A DNA stretch of 64,000 nt, taken from contig JAHBXD010000001.1 of assembly GCA_019636695.1 (NCBI GenBank), positions 303,661 to 367,660 of the forward strand. The letters are read 5' to 3'. The position numbers and the translations under genes are program-made. Under the pieces are notes generated by a model. The model saw only the letters and a list, made by a program, of their open reading frames with translations. It searched no databases and had not been told where the DNA came from. Shown here in pieces: positions 15,897 to 24,624 of the stretch. The stretch comes from Phycisphaeraceae bacterium (GTDB lineage Bacteria; Planctomycetota; Phycisphaerae; Phycisphaerales; UBA1924). How positions within the stretch are numbered: position 1 is the stretch's first letter; the number at the start of each line of letters is the position of its first letter.

Positions 15897-17138
15897 TCAG
15901 GCGTTCCGCAACTGTTCAGGGTCAATTGCGACGGCGGTGCCCGAGCGCACCGCCTGGTTCGCGGCGATGGCCATCATCGTCGCGCGAGCGCCATCGGCGG
16001 CCGAAGCGGCAGGCGCTGCGCCGGTCTGGATGCACGAGAGAAAGTCGGCCAGCGCGTAATACTGCGGAGAGTGGGGGAGCCGGCCGCCTTCCTGCTCGAG
16101 TTTGCCCTGCTGGGCGAGCTGGGTTGCCCCCGCGATCAGGATGATCGCCTCGTCAGTGTGGAACTGTGTGCGGCGGGCATAGACCTCCCAGCCTTGCGTG
16201 GGCGCATCGGCTTCCTTGAACATCCACGCATTGCTCCAGGCGAGCTTGATCGCGGCGTTGGTGCCGTGAAGCACTTCGTAGCGCCCCTCATACGAGTTGC
16301 AGGCCGTGGCTTCGTAGGCGAGGTGCGCTCCGTCGTCGAAGGTGAAGTCCAGCCCGATGGTGTCGGCCACGCGGCGTTGTTCATCAAGGAAGGCCCGATT
16401 CTGTCCCCATCCGTGTACGCGTACCGGCAGCCGGTCGGTATACCACAAAAAGACATCCATCTGCTGGACGCCCCACTCACCGGCAAGGCCCAGTGAGATT
16501 TCGGGGTCAAGCCGCCAGTTTGCCGCACGATCGTCACCCCCCGGCGGCACCGCGACGCGCAGGTTGGTCTTGCGGTGGTTGTGGGCGCGCATCGAGACAA
16601 GGTCGCGCACCGACTCAGAGCGGAAGAACCCACGTGCCAGTTGGTAGACCGGGTTAGAACGACCTTCGAGGGCCGACGCAAACACAGTCTTGGCGCTTCG
16701 GGCGGCGGCGGCGATCGCTCTGGCGTCGTCGATCGTGTGCGCGAGCGGGGTTTCGCAATAGACATGCCGCCCAGCCTGCAATGAATCGACCGCGGGAGCG
16801 CGATGCAGGTGCGTCGGTGTCGCCACGACGATCGCCGTGATATCCGCGCGCCGATCGAGCATTGCGCGATAGTCGGCGAATGCCTCGGCACCAGGAGCAC
16901 GCCGCACCGCCGCCTGCAATCGCCCTTCGTCAACGTCGCAGATCGCTCCGATTTTCACTCCGTCAATTTTCTGGAGTTCGGCCATCAGCGTGCGCCCGTG
17001 ACGGCCCGCTCCGATCAGGCCGACCGTGCCCGAGAGCCGCACTGAAGGTCGTGCCAAAGCCGCCTCGGGCACCAGCGACAGCACCGAGAGCGCCCCCGTT
17101 GTCTGAAGGAGAAAATGCCGTCGATCCGTCGTGGTCAT
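15897..17138 (-). CDS. Gfo/Idh/MocA family oxidoreductase with Tat signal
   Basis: The 413-residue protein starts with a twin-arginine type leader (DRRHFLLQTTGALSVLSLVPEAALA), then an NAD(P)-binding Rossmann domain (VGLIGAGRHGRTLMAEL, ICDVDEGRL, VVATPTHLHRAPAV, YCETPLAHT) and the C-terminal beta-sheet substrate domain. Planctomycetes hold many such exported dehydrogenase-like proteins, probably acting on sugars or inositols. The family EKP triad is changed here to ETP, so the usual catalytic Lys is missing. Its start overlaps the apbE stop by four bases, placing it third in an operon after the other Gfo gene and apbE. Confidence 0.9.
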   Translation of the reverse strand: MTTTDRRHFLLQTTGALSVLSLVPEAALARPSVRLSGTVGLIGAGRHGRTLMAELQKIDGVKIGAICDVDEGRLQAAVRRAPGAEAFADYRAMLDRRADITAIVVATPTHLHRAPAVDSLQAGRHVYCETPLAHTIDDARAIAAAARSAKTVFASALEGRSNPVYQLARGFFRSESVRDLVSMRAHNHRKTNLRVAVPPGGDDRAANWRLDPEISLGLAGEWGVQQMDVFLWYTDRLPVRVHGWGQNRAFLDEQRRVADTIGLDFTFDDGAHLAYEATACNSYEGRYEVLHGTNAAIKLAWSNAWMFKEADAPTQGWEVYARRTQFHTDEAIILIAGATQLAQQGKLEQEGGRLPHSPQYYALADFLSCIQTGAAPAASAADGARATMMAIAANQAVRSGTAVAIDPEQLRNA

Positions 17139-18070
17139 GAGGGTCTCTCCGGTTCACGCGCCGAGTCAGTGCGAATGACAAAGTAGGCCCGATGCCGACC
17201 TGTCGGGCCTTGCGGCGGCCCATCCCGAGGAACAACATACGTGGTGACTTCTTCAGGCGTTCCGGCGGGGCGCTCGGCAGCCACCAGAATCGCCGTTGAC
17301 CAGGCATCGGCCGCCGCAGCGCTTTCGGCAATGGCGACCGCGAGAACGGCTCCCCTTGCTGGTCGGCGTGTAGTTGGGTCGAGGACATGGCCGAGCGCCT
17401 CTCCCCCGAGGTGAGCAGTGCGCCCGCTGGGCATCGAAACTCCAAGAGCCGCGTCATGCAGAAGGACGTAGGGCATGGTCGCATCATCGGTGAGGGCGAT
17501 GCATCCGAGGCGTTCGCGAGGGTCAAGCGCCGCGCCTCCGATGGCGATGACCGAACTGGTTCCGCCATGCAACAGGGCTTCGCCCTCGATCGTGCGTCGG
17601 AGCAGCTCTGCCGCTCGGTCGAGCGCCCAGCCTTTGCCGATGGCCCCGGGGTCGAGCCGCATGCCCCGTTCTCGCAGCCGGACGCGGCCCTTTCCAGGGT
17701 CAAGTTCGATGTGCTCCCACCCGATGGGCGCGCGCCGGGCGGCATCGGCATCAACCGGATCGCCGCGAAAGCCCCAGGCCTCCATCAACGGGCCGAGCGT
17801 CGGGTCAAAAAGACCGCCGGTCTGTCGGGCGAGGTCCACCGCGGCGGTGAGAAACTCGAACGTCTCGGCATCGACGGCAACAGCGGGTTCTCCGGCGTGG
17901 GCGTTGATGCGGCTGATCTCGCTGGCGGGGTCGAACGGGCTGAGGCGGTCGTGCCAGATCGCGATTTCATCCAGAGCCTGCTGCCCCGCCGCACGAAGCA
18001 AGGCGGCATCCCTCCCGCGCAAGGCGAGTTCAAAACGTGTGCCCATGGCGTGGCACGCCAGTTTGATCAT
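17135..18070 (-). CDS. apbE: FAD:protein FMN transferase, ApbE family
   Basis: The protein begins CHAMGTRFELAL and shows RLSPFDPASEISRINAHAG, TGGLFDPTLGPLMEAWGF, RLDPGAIGKGWALDRAAELL, GGTSSVIAIGG and HVLDPTTRRPA, the ApbE/NosX landmarks. Members attach FMN through a phosphoester to Thr/Ser of partner flavoproteins outside the cytoplasmic membrane, or bind and trim FAD. There is no signal peptide from the chosen start. The ATG follows the upstream gene by 23 bases; a longer version would overlap it by about 60 bases. No obvious flavinylation target lies in the operon, which is unusual. Confidence 0.92.
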   Translation of the reverse strand: MIKLACHAMGTRFELALRGRDAALLRAAGQQALDEIAIWHDRLSPFDPASEISRINAHAGEPAVAVDAETFEFLTAAVDLARQTGGLFDPTLGPLMEAWGFRGDPVDADAARRAPIGWEHIELDPGKGRVRLRERGMRLDPGAIGKGWALDRAAELLRRTIEGEALLHGGTSSVIAIGGAALDPRERLGCIALTDDATMPYVLLHDAALGVSMPSGRTAHLGGEALGHVLDPTTRRPARGAVLAVAIAESAAAADAWSTAILVAAERPAGTPEEVTTYVVPRDGPPQGPTGRHRAYFVIRTDSAREPERPS

Positions 18071-18093
18071 CGGTCTTGGTCCGCCGAGAGCGG

Positions 18094-19416
18094 TCAGCAG
18101 ATGGGGTAGGGTGCGAGCGTTTCGGTGTTGAAGCCCCAGGCACGGCCGTCCCACATCGAGCGGGAGGCGAGATCCACGGCGACCATGACCTGCGTGCCCA
18201 GCTCGACGCCGCTGGGTGAGGGTTCACGCGTGCGGATGCATTCGAGCCATCCGAGGCGATGGACGTTCTGATCGTTGCCGATGTCGGGGCACTCGATGGT
18301 GCGTTCGTCGATGTCGTTGACGAACACGCGCTCAGGACGAATAACGCAGTGGCGGCTGTTGAGATAGATATTCGCCTTGTGGCAGCGAATCAGCGTCTCC
18401 AGCCCGTTTTCGTTGTTGGTCGCGCCGGCGACCATCATCGTGTGTTCTTTCTCGAAGCCGATGAGCAGGTTCACCGTGTCGTGGTTTTCCATGGCTTTGT
18501 CGATCATGTGCTGGCCTTGCGCCACCACGCGCGTCGGCCACCCGCGATCAAGCGCGAACATCAGCGGCGTCATCACGTGCACCAGCAGGTCGCCGATGAT
18601 CCCGGTCGAGGCGACCTTGTATCGACGCCAGCGGTTGAGCAGATACGGATCCCACTTCTGCAGGCCCAGCGGCCCGCACCACTTCTCCCAGTTCACATCT
18701 TTGCCGGGCTGCCAGTTCGGGTTGACGCGGTAGTAATTCCACTCACCGCTGGGGGTGTTGCGGCAATAACTGGTCTGGCTCATCGTCGGCGGACCGAACT
18801 CGCCGGTGGCCAGGACTTTCTTCGCTTCGTGGTACTTGGGCAGGCGCATCATCTGCGTACCGACCTGGAAGATGCGGTCGGGATGGGCCTTGACGACCTT
18901 GTACAGTTCGATCGCCTCTTCGACTTTGAGCGTCATCGGTTTTTCGACATAGACATCCTTGCCCGCGACGATCGCATCAATCGCCTGTTGCGCGTGCCAG
19001 TGCTCGGGGCTGGCGATCAGGACGGCATGAATGTCATCGCGCCCGAGAATTTCACGGTAATCCTCGTAGGCGTCCACGCGCACTTCGGTCTGGTTGTCTT
19101 CGCACAGCTTCTTGGCCTTGTTGAGGTTCTCCGGCCAGGGGTCGGCCAAGGCCACCACCTGCACGTTTGCCTCGCCGCGTTTGGCGAAGGTGGTGAAGGC
19201 GCTGCAATGCCCGGTGCCCATGCCCCCCGTGCCGATCACCGCCATGCGGATCGGTTCGTTGCCCCGCGGCGGACGCACCCGCCCCGCCGGAACCGTGGGC
19301 TGGGGCAGCCGGGCGAAGCGGCCCCCCGCGCCCGACGCCAGAGTTGCCGCCATGCTCGCAGCGGCGGTCGTGGCGAGGAATCGGCGGCGAGAGGTGCGTT
19401 GGCGAGATGGGCTCAT
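18094..19416 (-). CDS. Gfo/Idh/MocA family oxidoreductase with Tat signal
   Basis: The 440-residue protein opens with a Tat leader (RQRTSRRRFLATTAAASMAATLASG) followed by a Rossmann domain (IRMAVIGTGGMGTGHCSAF, ALADPWPENL, VLIASPEHWHAQQAIDAI) with the family EKP motif intact (DVYVEKPMTLKVEEAIELY). The GEWNYYRVNPNW and WEKWCGPLG segments are typical of planctomycete exported members. The start has GGAG seven bases upstream. It is first in the operon with apbE and a second Gfo gene. The substrate is unknown; a secreted sugar-derived compound is likely from family context. Confidence 0.93.
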   Translation of the reverse strand: MSPSRQRTSRRRFLATTAAASMAATLASGAGGRFARLPQPTVPAGRVRPPRGNEPIRMAVIGTGGMGTGHCSAFTTFAKRGEANVQVVALADPWPENLNKAKKLCEDNQTEVRVDAYEDYREILGRDDIHAVLIASPEHWHAQQAIDAIVAGKDVYVEKPMTLKVEEAIELYKVVKAHPDRIFQVGTQMMRLPKYHEAKKVLATGEFGPPTMSQTSYCRNTPSGEWNYYRVNPNWQPGKDVNWEKWCGPLGLQKWDPYLLNRWRRYKVASTGIIGDLLVHVMTPLMFALDRGWPTRVVAQGQHMIDKAMENHDTVNLLIGFEKEHTMMVAGATNNENGLETLIRCHKANIYLNSRHCVIRPERVFVNDIDERTIECPDIGNDQNVHRLGWLECIRTREPSPSGVELGTQVMVAVDLASRSMWDGRAWGFNTETLAPYPIC

Positions 19417-19485
19417 CGTGAATCTCCGTTGCCGGCGCGAGGCCGGGATCATGCTCGGGCAAAACGACTCATTGCGCAACCGAAG

Positions 19486-19513
19486 ACCGTCAGTCGGTGT
19501 TCAGGCTGACGGT
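19486..19513. terminator. candidate hairpin between the MFS gene and the oxidoreductase operon
   Basis: ACCGTCAG pairs with CTGACGGT over eight bases around a 12-base loop, 74 bases after the stop of the MFS gene on the minus strand. There is no U-tract. Confidence 0.35.
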
Positions 19514-19586
19514 TCGGGGGTCTCTCGGGCAGGTTCCAGCGTACTGATTCGATCAGGCGATGCAAGCATGGGCGGGAAACCCCGCA

Positions 19587-21362
19587 TCATGCCGAAGAGG
19601 AAGCGTTTTCAGGGGTTGCGTTCAGTGTGGCCGCTTTCGGCCGCCTGGGGAACAGGGCGATCAGGAAGAGCAGGCACCCCAGAGAAGCCCACATGGGCAC
19701 GGCGAAAAGGCGGGTGTAATCCATCTGGCCGTCTTTCTGCGCCCACGAGGCAACGTCGCCGGCGACCTTGCTGCCCACGATGATCCCGATGCCGAAGATC
19801 ACTAGGCTGAAAAGGCTCTGGGCGCTGGCGCGGACGTCCTTGGTTGTCAGTTCGTCGACCACCACGAACGAAACGAAGATGAACGCGCCGAAGCACACCC
19901 CGTGCAGCGCCACGCCCACCATCAGAATCGGCACCTGCGCTATGCCCGTCGCGGCATGAATGTCACCGACATACGCGAAGATCGCCATGCGCCCGGCATA
20001 TGCCAGAAGGCCGATTGCCAGGAGCGCCTTGCGAGAAAGTCGAGGCAGGAGCAGCGGCATCAGCGCAAGCACGCCGATTTCGGCCATTTGCCCGATGGTC
20101 ATCAGCCCGCCGCCACCCACGCCGAAGACAGAATCGATCGTCGATGCCGCCCGCGACTGGAACGACTGCAGGAAACCCGATGTGTGCACGAAATAGAACT
20201 GGTGGATGCACGAAACCGGCACCAACAGCAGGAAGAGCACGAGCAAGCCGCGCGAGTTGCGGACCTGCTCAATCGCCTGCCACGTCGCGTTTTTCTGACG
20301 GCCCCGAGTCGGCGGCGTGTGCGGCAGCGTGAAGCAGTAAATGCCCATCGCGATGCCGAGCACGGCGCTCACGCGGAATGCGCCCGACATGCCCTCTTGC
20401 TGGCCGCGGGTAATCCGTGCCGCGGTCAGGTCAGGATGCACCAACGCGCCGGCATCGGCGTCGCGCAACAGCCCTGCGCGGGCGGCTTCATCCGGAGCCT
20501 GCTGGAGGCTTTCGATCAGCGCCCGCATCGCATCAGCGGGAGACGCAGTCGGCGAAGTATCGTCTGAAGAATCGCTTTCGGGCGCGGCGAGCGTGGAGTA
20601 GAGCGGCGTAATGCTCTTGATGTCGTCGGCGGGAATATCCAGTGTGACGCGCGATGGTGTGCTGTCAGCGCCGACCTCGATCTTGAGCGCATTGGCGCTC
20701 TCGGCCGGAAGCACCCGGGCGTCAAACGTCATCGTGGTTCCGTTGACGACGGCATCGAACGCCGCCCCGGATGTCAGCACAACGCGCGATTGGCTGAGCA
20801 GCCGCGCACGTTCGTCTTCGTTACTCAAACGCTCGACAAGAATGCTCCGCGCGGCGTCTGCCCTCGGCACAGTGTGCGAGTGCAGCAGCCACTGCCCGAT
20901 GCCGATGCCCACGCAGATCCACCCGATCGTGCCCCAGAGGCGCACTTTCCCGAAGTCTTTGTCACGGTTTGGCAAGTGGTGGAAGGAGATCGAATTCGTC
21001 AGGCTCAGCGTCGGCGAATAAATCAGGGAATACACCAGGGAAAACCCGAGGAACCACCAATACCCCTCGAGCGTCGCGAGTTGCCACACCAGCACCCCGC
21101 CGAGGATGTGACTGATGCCGAGGAATCGCTGGGTAGAGAAATAGCGGTCGGCGATTTGGCCCGCGACAAACGGCGCCACAATCGCCCCGACGGCGCCGAT
21201 CGCGAAAATATCACCCACTTGAGATGGTGTGAACCCGCGATGTCCGGTCAGAAACGGCCAAAGCAGCGGCAGCCATGCCCCCCAGATCGCGTACTGGAGG
21301 AACATCATCACGCTCAGGCGGACCTTCACACCCGTTCCCTTGGACAACGCTGGTTCGTGCAT
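19587..21362 (-). CDS. MFS transporter of the nucleoside:H+ symporter type, with inserted extracytoplasmic domain
   Basis: Twelve membrane segments are visible, starting VRLSVMMFLQYAIWGAWLPLLWPFL with the NupG/XapB-like signature, GFTPSQVGDIFAIGAVGAIVAPFVAGQIADRYF, and conserved DFGKVRLWGTIGW. The length of 591 residues exceeds the usual 400-420 because residues about 165-325, between segments 5 and 6, hold a hydrophilic, acidic insert that should face the periplasm. The ending (FPRRPKAATLNATPENASSSA) is cytoplasmic. It likely imports nucleosides or sugar-like solutes and is near exported oxidoreductases and a sugar isomerase-like gene. The start may be 17 codons further in. Confidence 0.88.
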   Translation of the reverse strand: MHEPALSKGTGVKVRLSVMMFLQYAIWGAWLPLLWPFLTGHRGFTPSQVGDIFAIGAVGAIVAPFVAGQIADRYFSTQRFLGISHILGGVLVWQLATLEGYWWFLGFSLVYSLIYSPTLSLTNSISFHHLPNRDKDFGKVRLWGTIGWICVGIGIGQWLLHSHTVPRADAARSILVERLSNEDERARLLSQSRVVLTSGAAFDAVVNGTTMTFDARVLPAESANALKIEVGADSTPSRVTLDIPADDIKSITPLYSTLAAPESDSSDDTSPTASPADAMRALIESLQQAPDEAARAGLLRDADAGALVHPDLTAARITRGQQEGMSGAFRVSAVLGIAMGIYCFTLPHTPPTRGRQKNATWQAIEQVRNSRGLLVLFLLLVPVSCIHQFYFVHTSGFLQSFQSRAASTIDSVFGVGGGGLMTIGQMAEIGVLALMPLLLPRLSRKALLAIGLLAYAGRMAIFAYVGDIHAATGIAQVPILMVGVALHGVCFGAFIFVSFVVVDELTTKDVRASAQSLFSLVIFGIGIIVGSKVAGDVASWAQKDGQMDYTRLFAVPMWASLGCLLFLIALFPRRPKAATLNATPENASSSA

Positions 21363-21619
21363 GCACTACCCCCGGCTTCGTCGCTGATGCTGCCGCCAGA
21401 CTGCCGCGGCGGGTGGGCAGCATACCCAATCACGGCCACGGCGCAGCGATGCGTGCATACACCTTTGACGGTTCGGTCTGGGGTGTGGTGCAGAGGCGTC
21501 TACGACGGGGCCTCTGGGGGTTTCCGCCGGATCTTCCCGCTGCCTTCTCGGGCCGTCGGTTACCTGCCCACGCGAGGTGCGGTAGGATCGAGCCTATCCC
21601 CTGATCAGGAGCCGTGCCC

Positions 21620-22618
21620 ATGCCGCGACCCGTCACGCTCTTTACCGGCCAATGGGCCGACATGCCGCTGGAGACGCTGGCGGCCAAGGCCGCTTCATGG
21701 GGCTACGACGGTCTTGAACTGGCCTGCTGGGGTGACCATTTTGAAATTCAGAAAGCCCTCGCCGACGAGGGGTACTGCCGCTCGCGGCACGAGATTTTGG
21801 CGAGGCATGGGCTGAAGGCGTGGGCGATCAGCAGCCACTTGGTCGGCCAAGCGGTTTGCGACCCCATCGATGCGCGCCATCGGGGCATGCTTCCCCCGCG
21901 CGTATGGGGAGATGGCGACCCCGAGGGAGTCCGTCGCCGTGCCGCGGAGGACATGAAAAATGCCGCCCGTGCCGCAGCGAAACTGGGTGTATCCGTGGTC
22001 AATGGTTTCACCGGGTCGAGCATCTGGCACAAACTCTACTTTTTCCCCCCGACGAGCCAGGCGGAGATTGACGCCGGCTTTCAAGATTTCGCCGATCGCT
22101 GGAACCCGATTCTGGATGTCTTTGATGACGTGGGTGTCCGATTTGCGCTCGAAGTCCATCCGACGGAAATCGCCTACGACGTGCCCACGACACACAGGGC
22201 GATCGCGGCCCTTGGCGGGAGGAAGACCTTTGGAGTGAATTTTGATCCGAGCCACCTGTTTTGGCAGGGTGTCGATCCAGCACGTTTCATTTACGCTTTC
22301 GGAGACAGGATTTACCACGTGCACATGAAGGACGCCGCCGTGACTCCTGACGGCGAGGCGTCGATCCTGGGGTCTCACCTGGGGTTCGGGCACCGAGCGC
22401 GGGCCTGGGATTTCCGTTCACCTGGTCGGGGTGGGGTGAAGTTCGAAGAGATCATCCGGGCGCTCAATCGCGTCGGCTATCACGGGCCGTTGTCGGTCGA
22501 GTGGGAAGACAGCGGCATGGACCGCGAGCACGGCGCAGCTGAAGCGGCCAAATATGTCCGGAATCTCGATTTCACTCCGGCGTCGGGGGCTTTCGATGCG
22601 GCCTTCGAGCGCCGTTAG
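21620..22618 (+). CDS. sugar phosphate isomerase/epimerase family (AP endonuclease 2-type TIM barrel)
   Basis: The 332-residue protein fits the xylose isomerase-like TIM-barrel family: [31 protein letters not shown] at the N-terminus, metal-ligand candidates [47 protein letters not shown] and [13 protein letters not shown] at the C-terminus. Such enzymes isomerise or epimerise keto-sugars or inositol derivatives with a divalent metal. The ATG has AGGAG eight bases upstream. It is divergent from the MFS transporter gene, and the two together with the oxidoreductases suggest a carbohydrate pathway. Confidence 0.9.
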   Translation: MPRPVTLFTGQWADMPLETLAAKAASWGYDGLELACWGDHFEIQKALADEGYCRSRHEILARHGLKAWAISSHLVGQAVCDPIDARHRGMLPPRVWGDGDPEGVRRRAAEDMKNAARAAAKLGVSVVNGFTGSSIWHKLYFFPPTSQAEIDAGFQDFADRWNPILDVFDDVGVRFALEVHPTEIAYDVPTTHRAIAALGGRKTFGVNFDPSHLFWQGVDPARFIYAFGDRIYHVHMKDAAVTPDGEASILGSHLGFGHRARAWDFRSPGRGGVKFEEIIRALNRVGYHGPLSVEWEDSGMDREHGAAEAAKYVRNLDFTPASGAFDAAFERR

Positions 22619-22806
22619 GGCGATCGTGTCGGTCCCGCCGGTGTCGTGACGAACCGGGGTTTCGGGCTGGGCGTAGGTGGGAAACCCGATCCTTCGTCAC
22701 GAAGGAACACACTTTCAGAGGTAGGTGAGGAATAGAGGACTGGCCAGGCGCCTCGATCACCGAGAGTGTTCCGGATCTTCGGCGCGTTTCTTACGGAGTT
22801 GACCGC
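22619..22806 (+). promoter_or_regulatory. structured leader/intergenic region before the zinc-binding lipoprotein gene
   Basis: Two inverted-repeat elements fill this gap. In the first, CGTGACGAA (22645-22653) pairs with TTCGTCACG (22693-22701), and inside it GGGTTTC (22657-22663) pairs with GAAACCC (22681-22687). In the second, GGAACAC (22704-22710) pairs with GTGTTCC (22766-22772). Neither is followed by a T-run. They could form an attenuator, a regulatory leader or the 3' end of the preceding transcript. Confidence 0.5.
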
Positions 22807-23775
22807 ATGCGTGGAGTTTTCATCGCGTGCCTTGCATGTCTCGTCTCGTGCGTGCTTGCCGGATGCGAGCGATCGAGCACGCGCGAGGCTGGGCCGATGC
22901 GGGTGGTGGTGACGATTCCGCCTCTGAAGGGCTTGGTCGAACCCATGCTTCCCCCGGGTTCTGAGGTCATCGTGCTGCTGCCGCCAGGCCGGAGTGAGCA
23001 TGGCTGGGAGCCGCGGCAGGGGGATCTCAAGGCGATTGCTCGCGCCGATCTGACGGTTTCGGTGGGATTGGGGCTTGAGGCGTCGTTCTTCAGGGTGCTG
23101 CACAAAGTGCGGAATGACCGTCGGATTGACGTGACGTTCGCGGAATTGGTGGGGCTTGAAGGCGCCGGGGCGTCGATCGAGGCGGGCAAATCGGCGGGTC
23201 ACGGGCATCATCATGACCACGATCACGAGCACGATGAGCATTGTGATCACAGTCACGACGGGGCCGATCCGCACCTTTGGCTCGATCCGGTGTTGTGCAT
23301 GGAGTTCGCCGGCAAGTTGGCGCCGGTCATCGAGCGTGCTGCGCGGAAGGCGGGGATGAACGAGTCGGACGTGGTTCGCACTGCGGAACGTGCGGGAGAA
23401 CTCGAAGCCCGGATCGGGCAACTTGACGCCGAATGTCGGCGATTGCTTGAACCAGTACGTGGGAAAGCGATCGTGACGCATCACGCCGCGTTCGGCAGGC
23501 TGGCCGATCGATACGGGCTGCGTGTTGTCGAGGTGGTCCGGCCGGTAGAGGGTGTTGAGCCGACGACGGGGCAGATCTCGGCGGTGCTGGAAGCGATTCG
23601 ACGCGAGGGCGTCTCTGCGATCTTCGCCGAGCCGCAGTATGCCGATCGATCGGTGGACATGATCGCCCAGCGCGCCGGGGTGCAGCTCGGCCGTCTCGAC
23701 CCGCTCGGGTCGGGTGACTGGTTCGCCATGATGCGAGCCAATGTCGAAGAACTTGCGGCCAAACTCGGGCCGTGA
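22807..23775 (+). CDS. metal (zinc) ABC-type substrate-binding lipoprotein, ZnuA-like
   Basis: The 322-residue protein has a lipoprotein signal with lipobox LAGC at Cys21, then the cluster A-I metal-binding fold: VVVTIPPLKGLVEPMLPPGSEVIVLLPPG, a His/Asp-rich loop (GHHHDHDHEHDEHCDHSHD, about residues 137-156), DPHLWLDPVLCMEF, TTHHAAFGRLADRYGL-type and AIFAEPQYADRSVD. The His loop and the conserved His residues are those of zinc-binding members. The start has GGAG eight bases upstream. No ABC ATPase or permease gene is adjacent, so it must work with a system elsewhere, or act as a zinc chaperone. Confidence 0.92.
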   Translation: MRGVFIACLACLVSCVLAGCERSSTREAGPMRVVVTIPPLKGLVEPMLPPGSEVIVLLPPGRSEHGWEPRQGDLKAIARADLTVSVGLGLEASFFRVLHKVRNDRRIDVTFAELVGLEGAGASIEAGKSAGHGHHHDHDHEHDEHCDHSHDGADPHLWLDPVLCMEFAGKLAPVIERAARKAGMNESDVVRTAERAGELEARIGQLDAECRRLLEPVRGKAIVTHHAAFGRLADRYGLRVVEVVRPVEGVEPTTGQISAVLEAIRREGVSAIFAEPQYADRSVDMIAQRAGVQLGRLDPLGSGDWFAMMRANVEELAAKLGP

Positions 23776-23820
23776 CGAACCGGCGGCGGTCGGCGCGGGG
23801 GTCGGTTCCTACGCTTGCGC

Positions 23821-24624
23821 ATGGTCAAGGCGCTGGTCATCAGGGCGGCGGGGACGAACTGCGATCATGAAGTGATGCGCGGGTTTGAACTTGCCGGGGC
23901 CAAGGCCGAGCGTGTGCATCTCAATCGTCTGATTGAAGAGCCTCAGCGGATCGACGATTTCGACATCATCATGCTGCCGGGCGGGTTCGCCCACGGCGAC
24001 GATATCGCCAGCGGCCGTATCTTCGCGATGCACCTGCGCGAGCGGCTGTACGAGCCGTTGTATCGGGCGGTCGCGCGCGGGGCGTGTATCGGTGGGATCT
24101 GCAATGGTTTTCAGGTGTTGGTGCAGGTGGGGCTGGTGCCCGGGCCGCTTGAGGGTGAGCGACTTTCGTCCGAAGCGCCGCCTCCCCAGCGACTGAGCCT
24201 CACGGTCAATCAGCACGCAAGGTACATGGATTGCTGGACACCGATGATGATCGAATCGGCGAGCCGGTGTGTATGGACACGCGGGCTTGAGGAGTATCCG
24301 GCCGAGACGATGCGCTTTCCGAGCGGGCACGGCGAGGGGCGGCTGGCCGCCGACAGCGAAGCCACGCTCGATGCGTTGGAGCGTCATGGGCAGGTTGCGC
24401 TGCGCTATGGCGAAAATTTCAACGGGTCGGCGAGGGCGATCGCCGGGGTATGTGATCTTTCAGGCCGGATCTTCGGAATGATGCCGCATCCGGATCGGTT
24501 CCTTGACTGGAATCGGCACCCCTTCTGGACGCGTCTGCCGCGATCGGTTCGCCGCGGACCCACGCCGGGACTGCGCCTCTTCTTGAACGGGGTTGAGGCG
24601 GCAAGTCGGGCGACAGTGGGGTGA
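23821..24624 (+). CDS. purQ: phosphoribosylformylglycinamidine synthase, glutaminase subunit
   Basis: The 267-residue protein is a class I glutamine amidotransferase: ALVIRAAGTNCDHE at the N-terminus, IMLPGGFAHGDDIASGRIFA, the nucleophile elbow IGGICNGFQVLVQVG (Cys near residue 98), PSGHGEGRL and a C-terminal MMPHPDRF with the catalytic His. It supplies ammonia to PurL in step four of purine synthesis. Residues after about 230 form a short extension typical of planctomycete copies. It overlaps the phosphatase gene by four bases. No purS or purL is adjacent. Confidence 0.94.
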   Translation: MVKALVIRAAGTNCDHEVMRGFELAGAKAERVHLNRLIEEPQRIDDFDIIMLPGGFAHGDDIASGRIFAMHLRERLYEPLYRAVARGACIGGICNGFQVLVQVGLVPGPLEGERLSSEAPPPQRLSLTVNQHARYMDCWTPMMIESASRCVWTRGLEEYPAETMRFPSGHGEGRLAADSEATLDALERHGQVALRYGENFNGSARAIAGVCDLSGRIFGMMPHPDRFLDWNRHPFWTRLPRSVRRGPTPGLRLFLNGVEAASRATVG

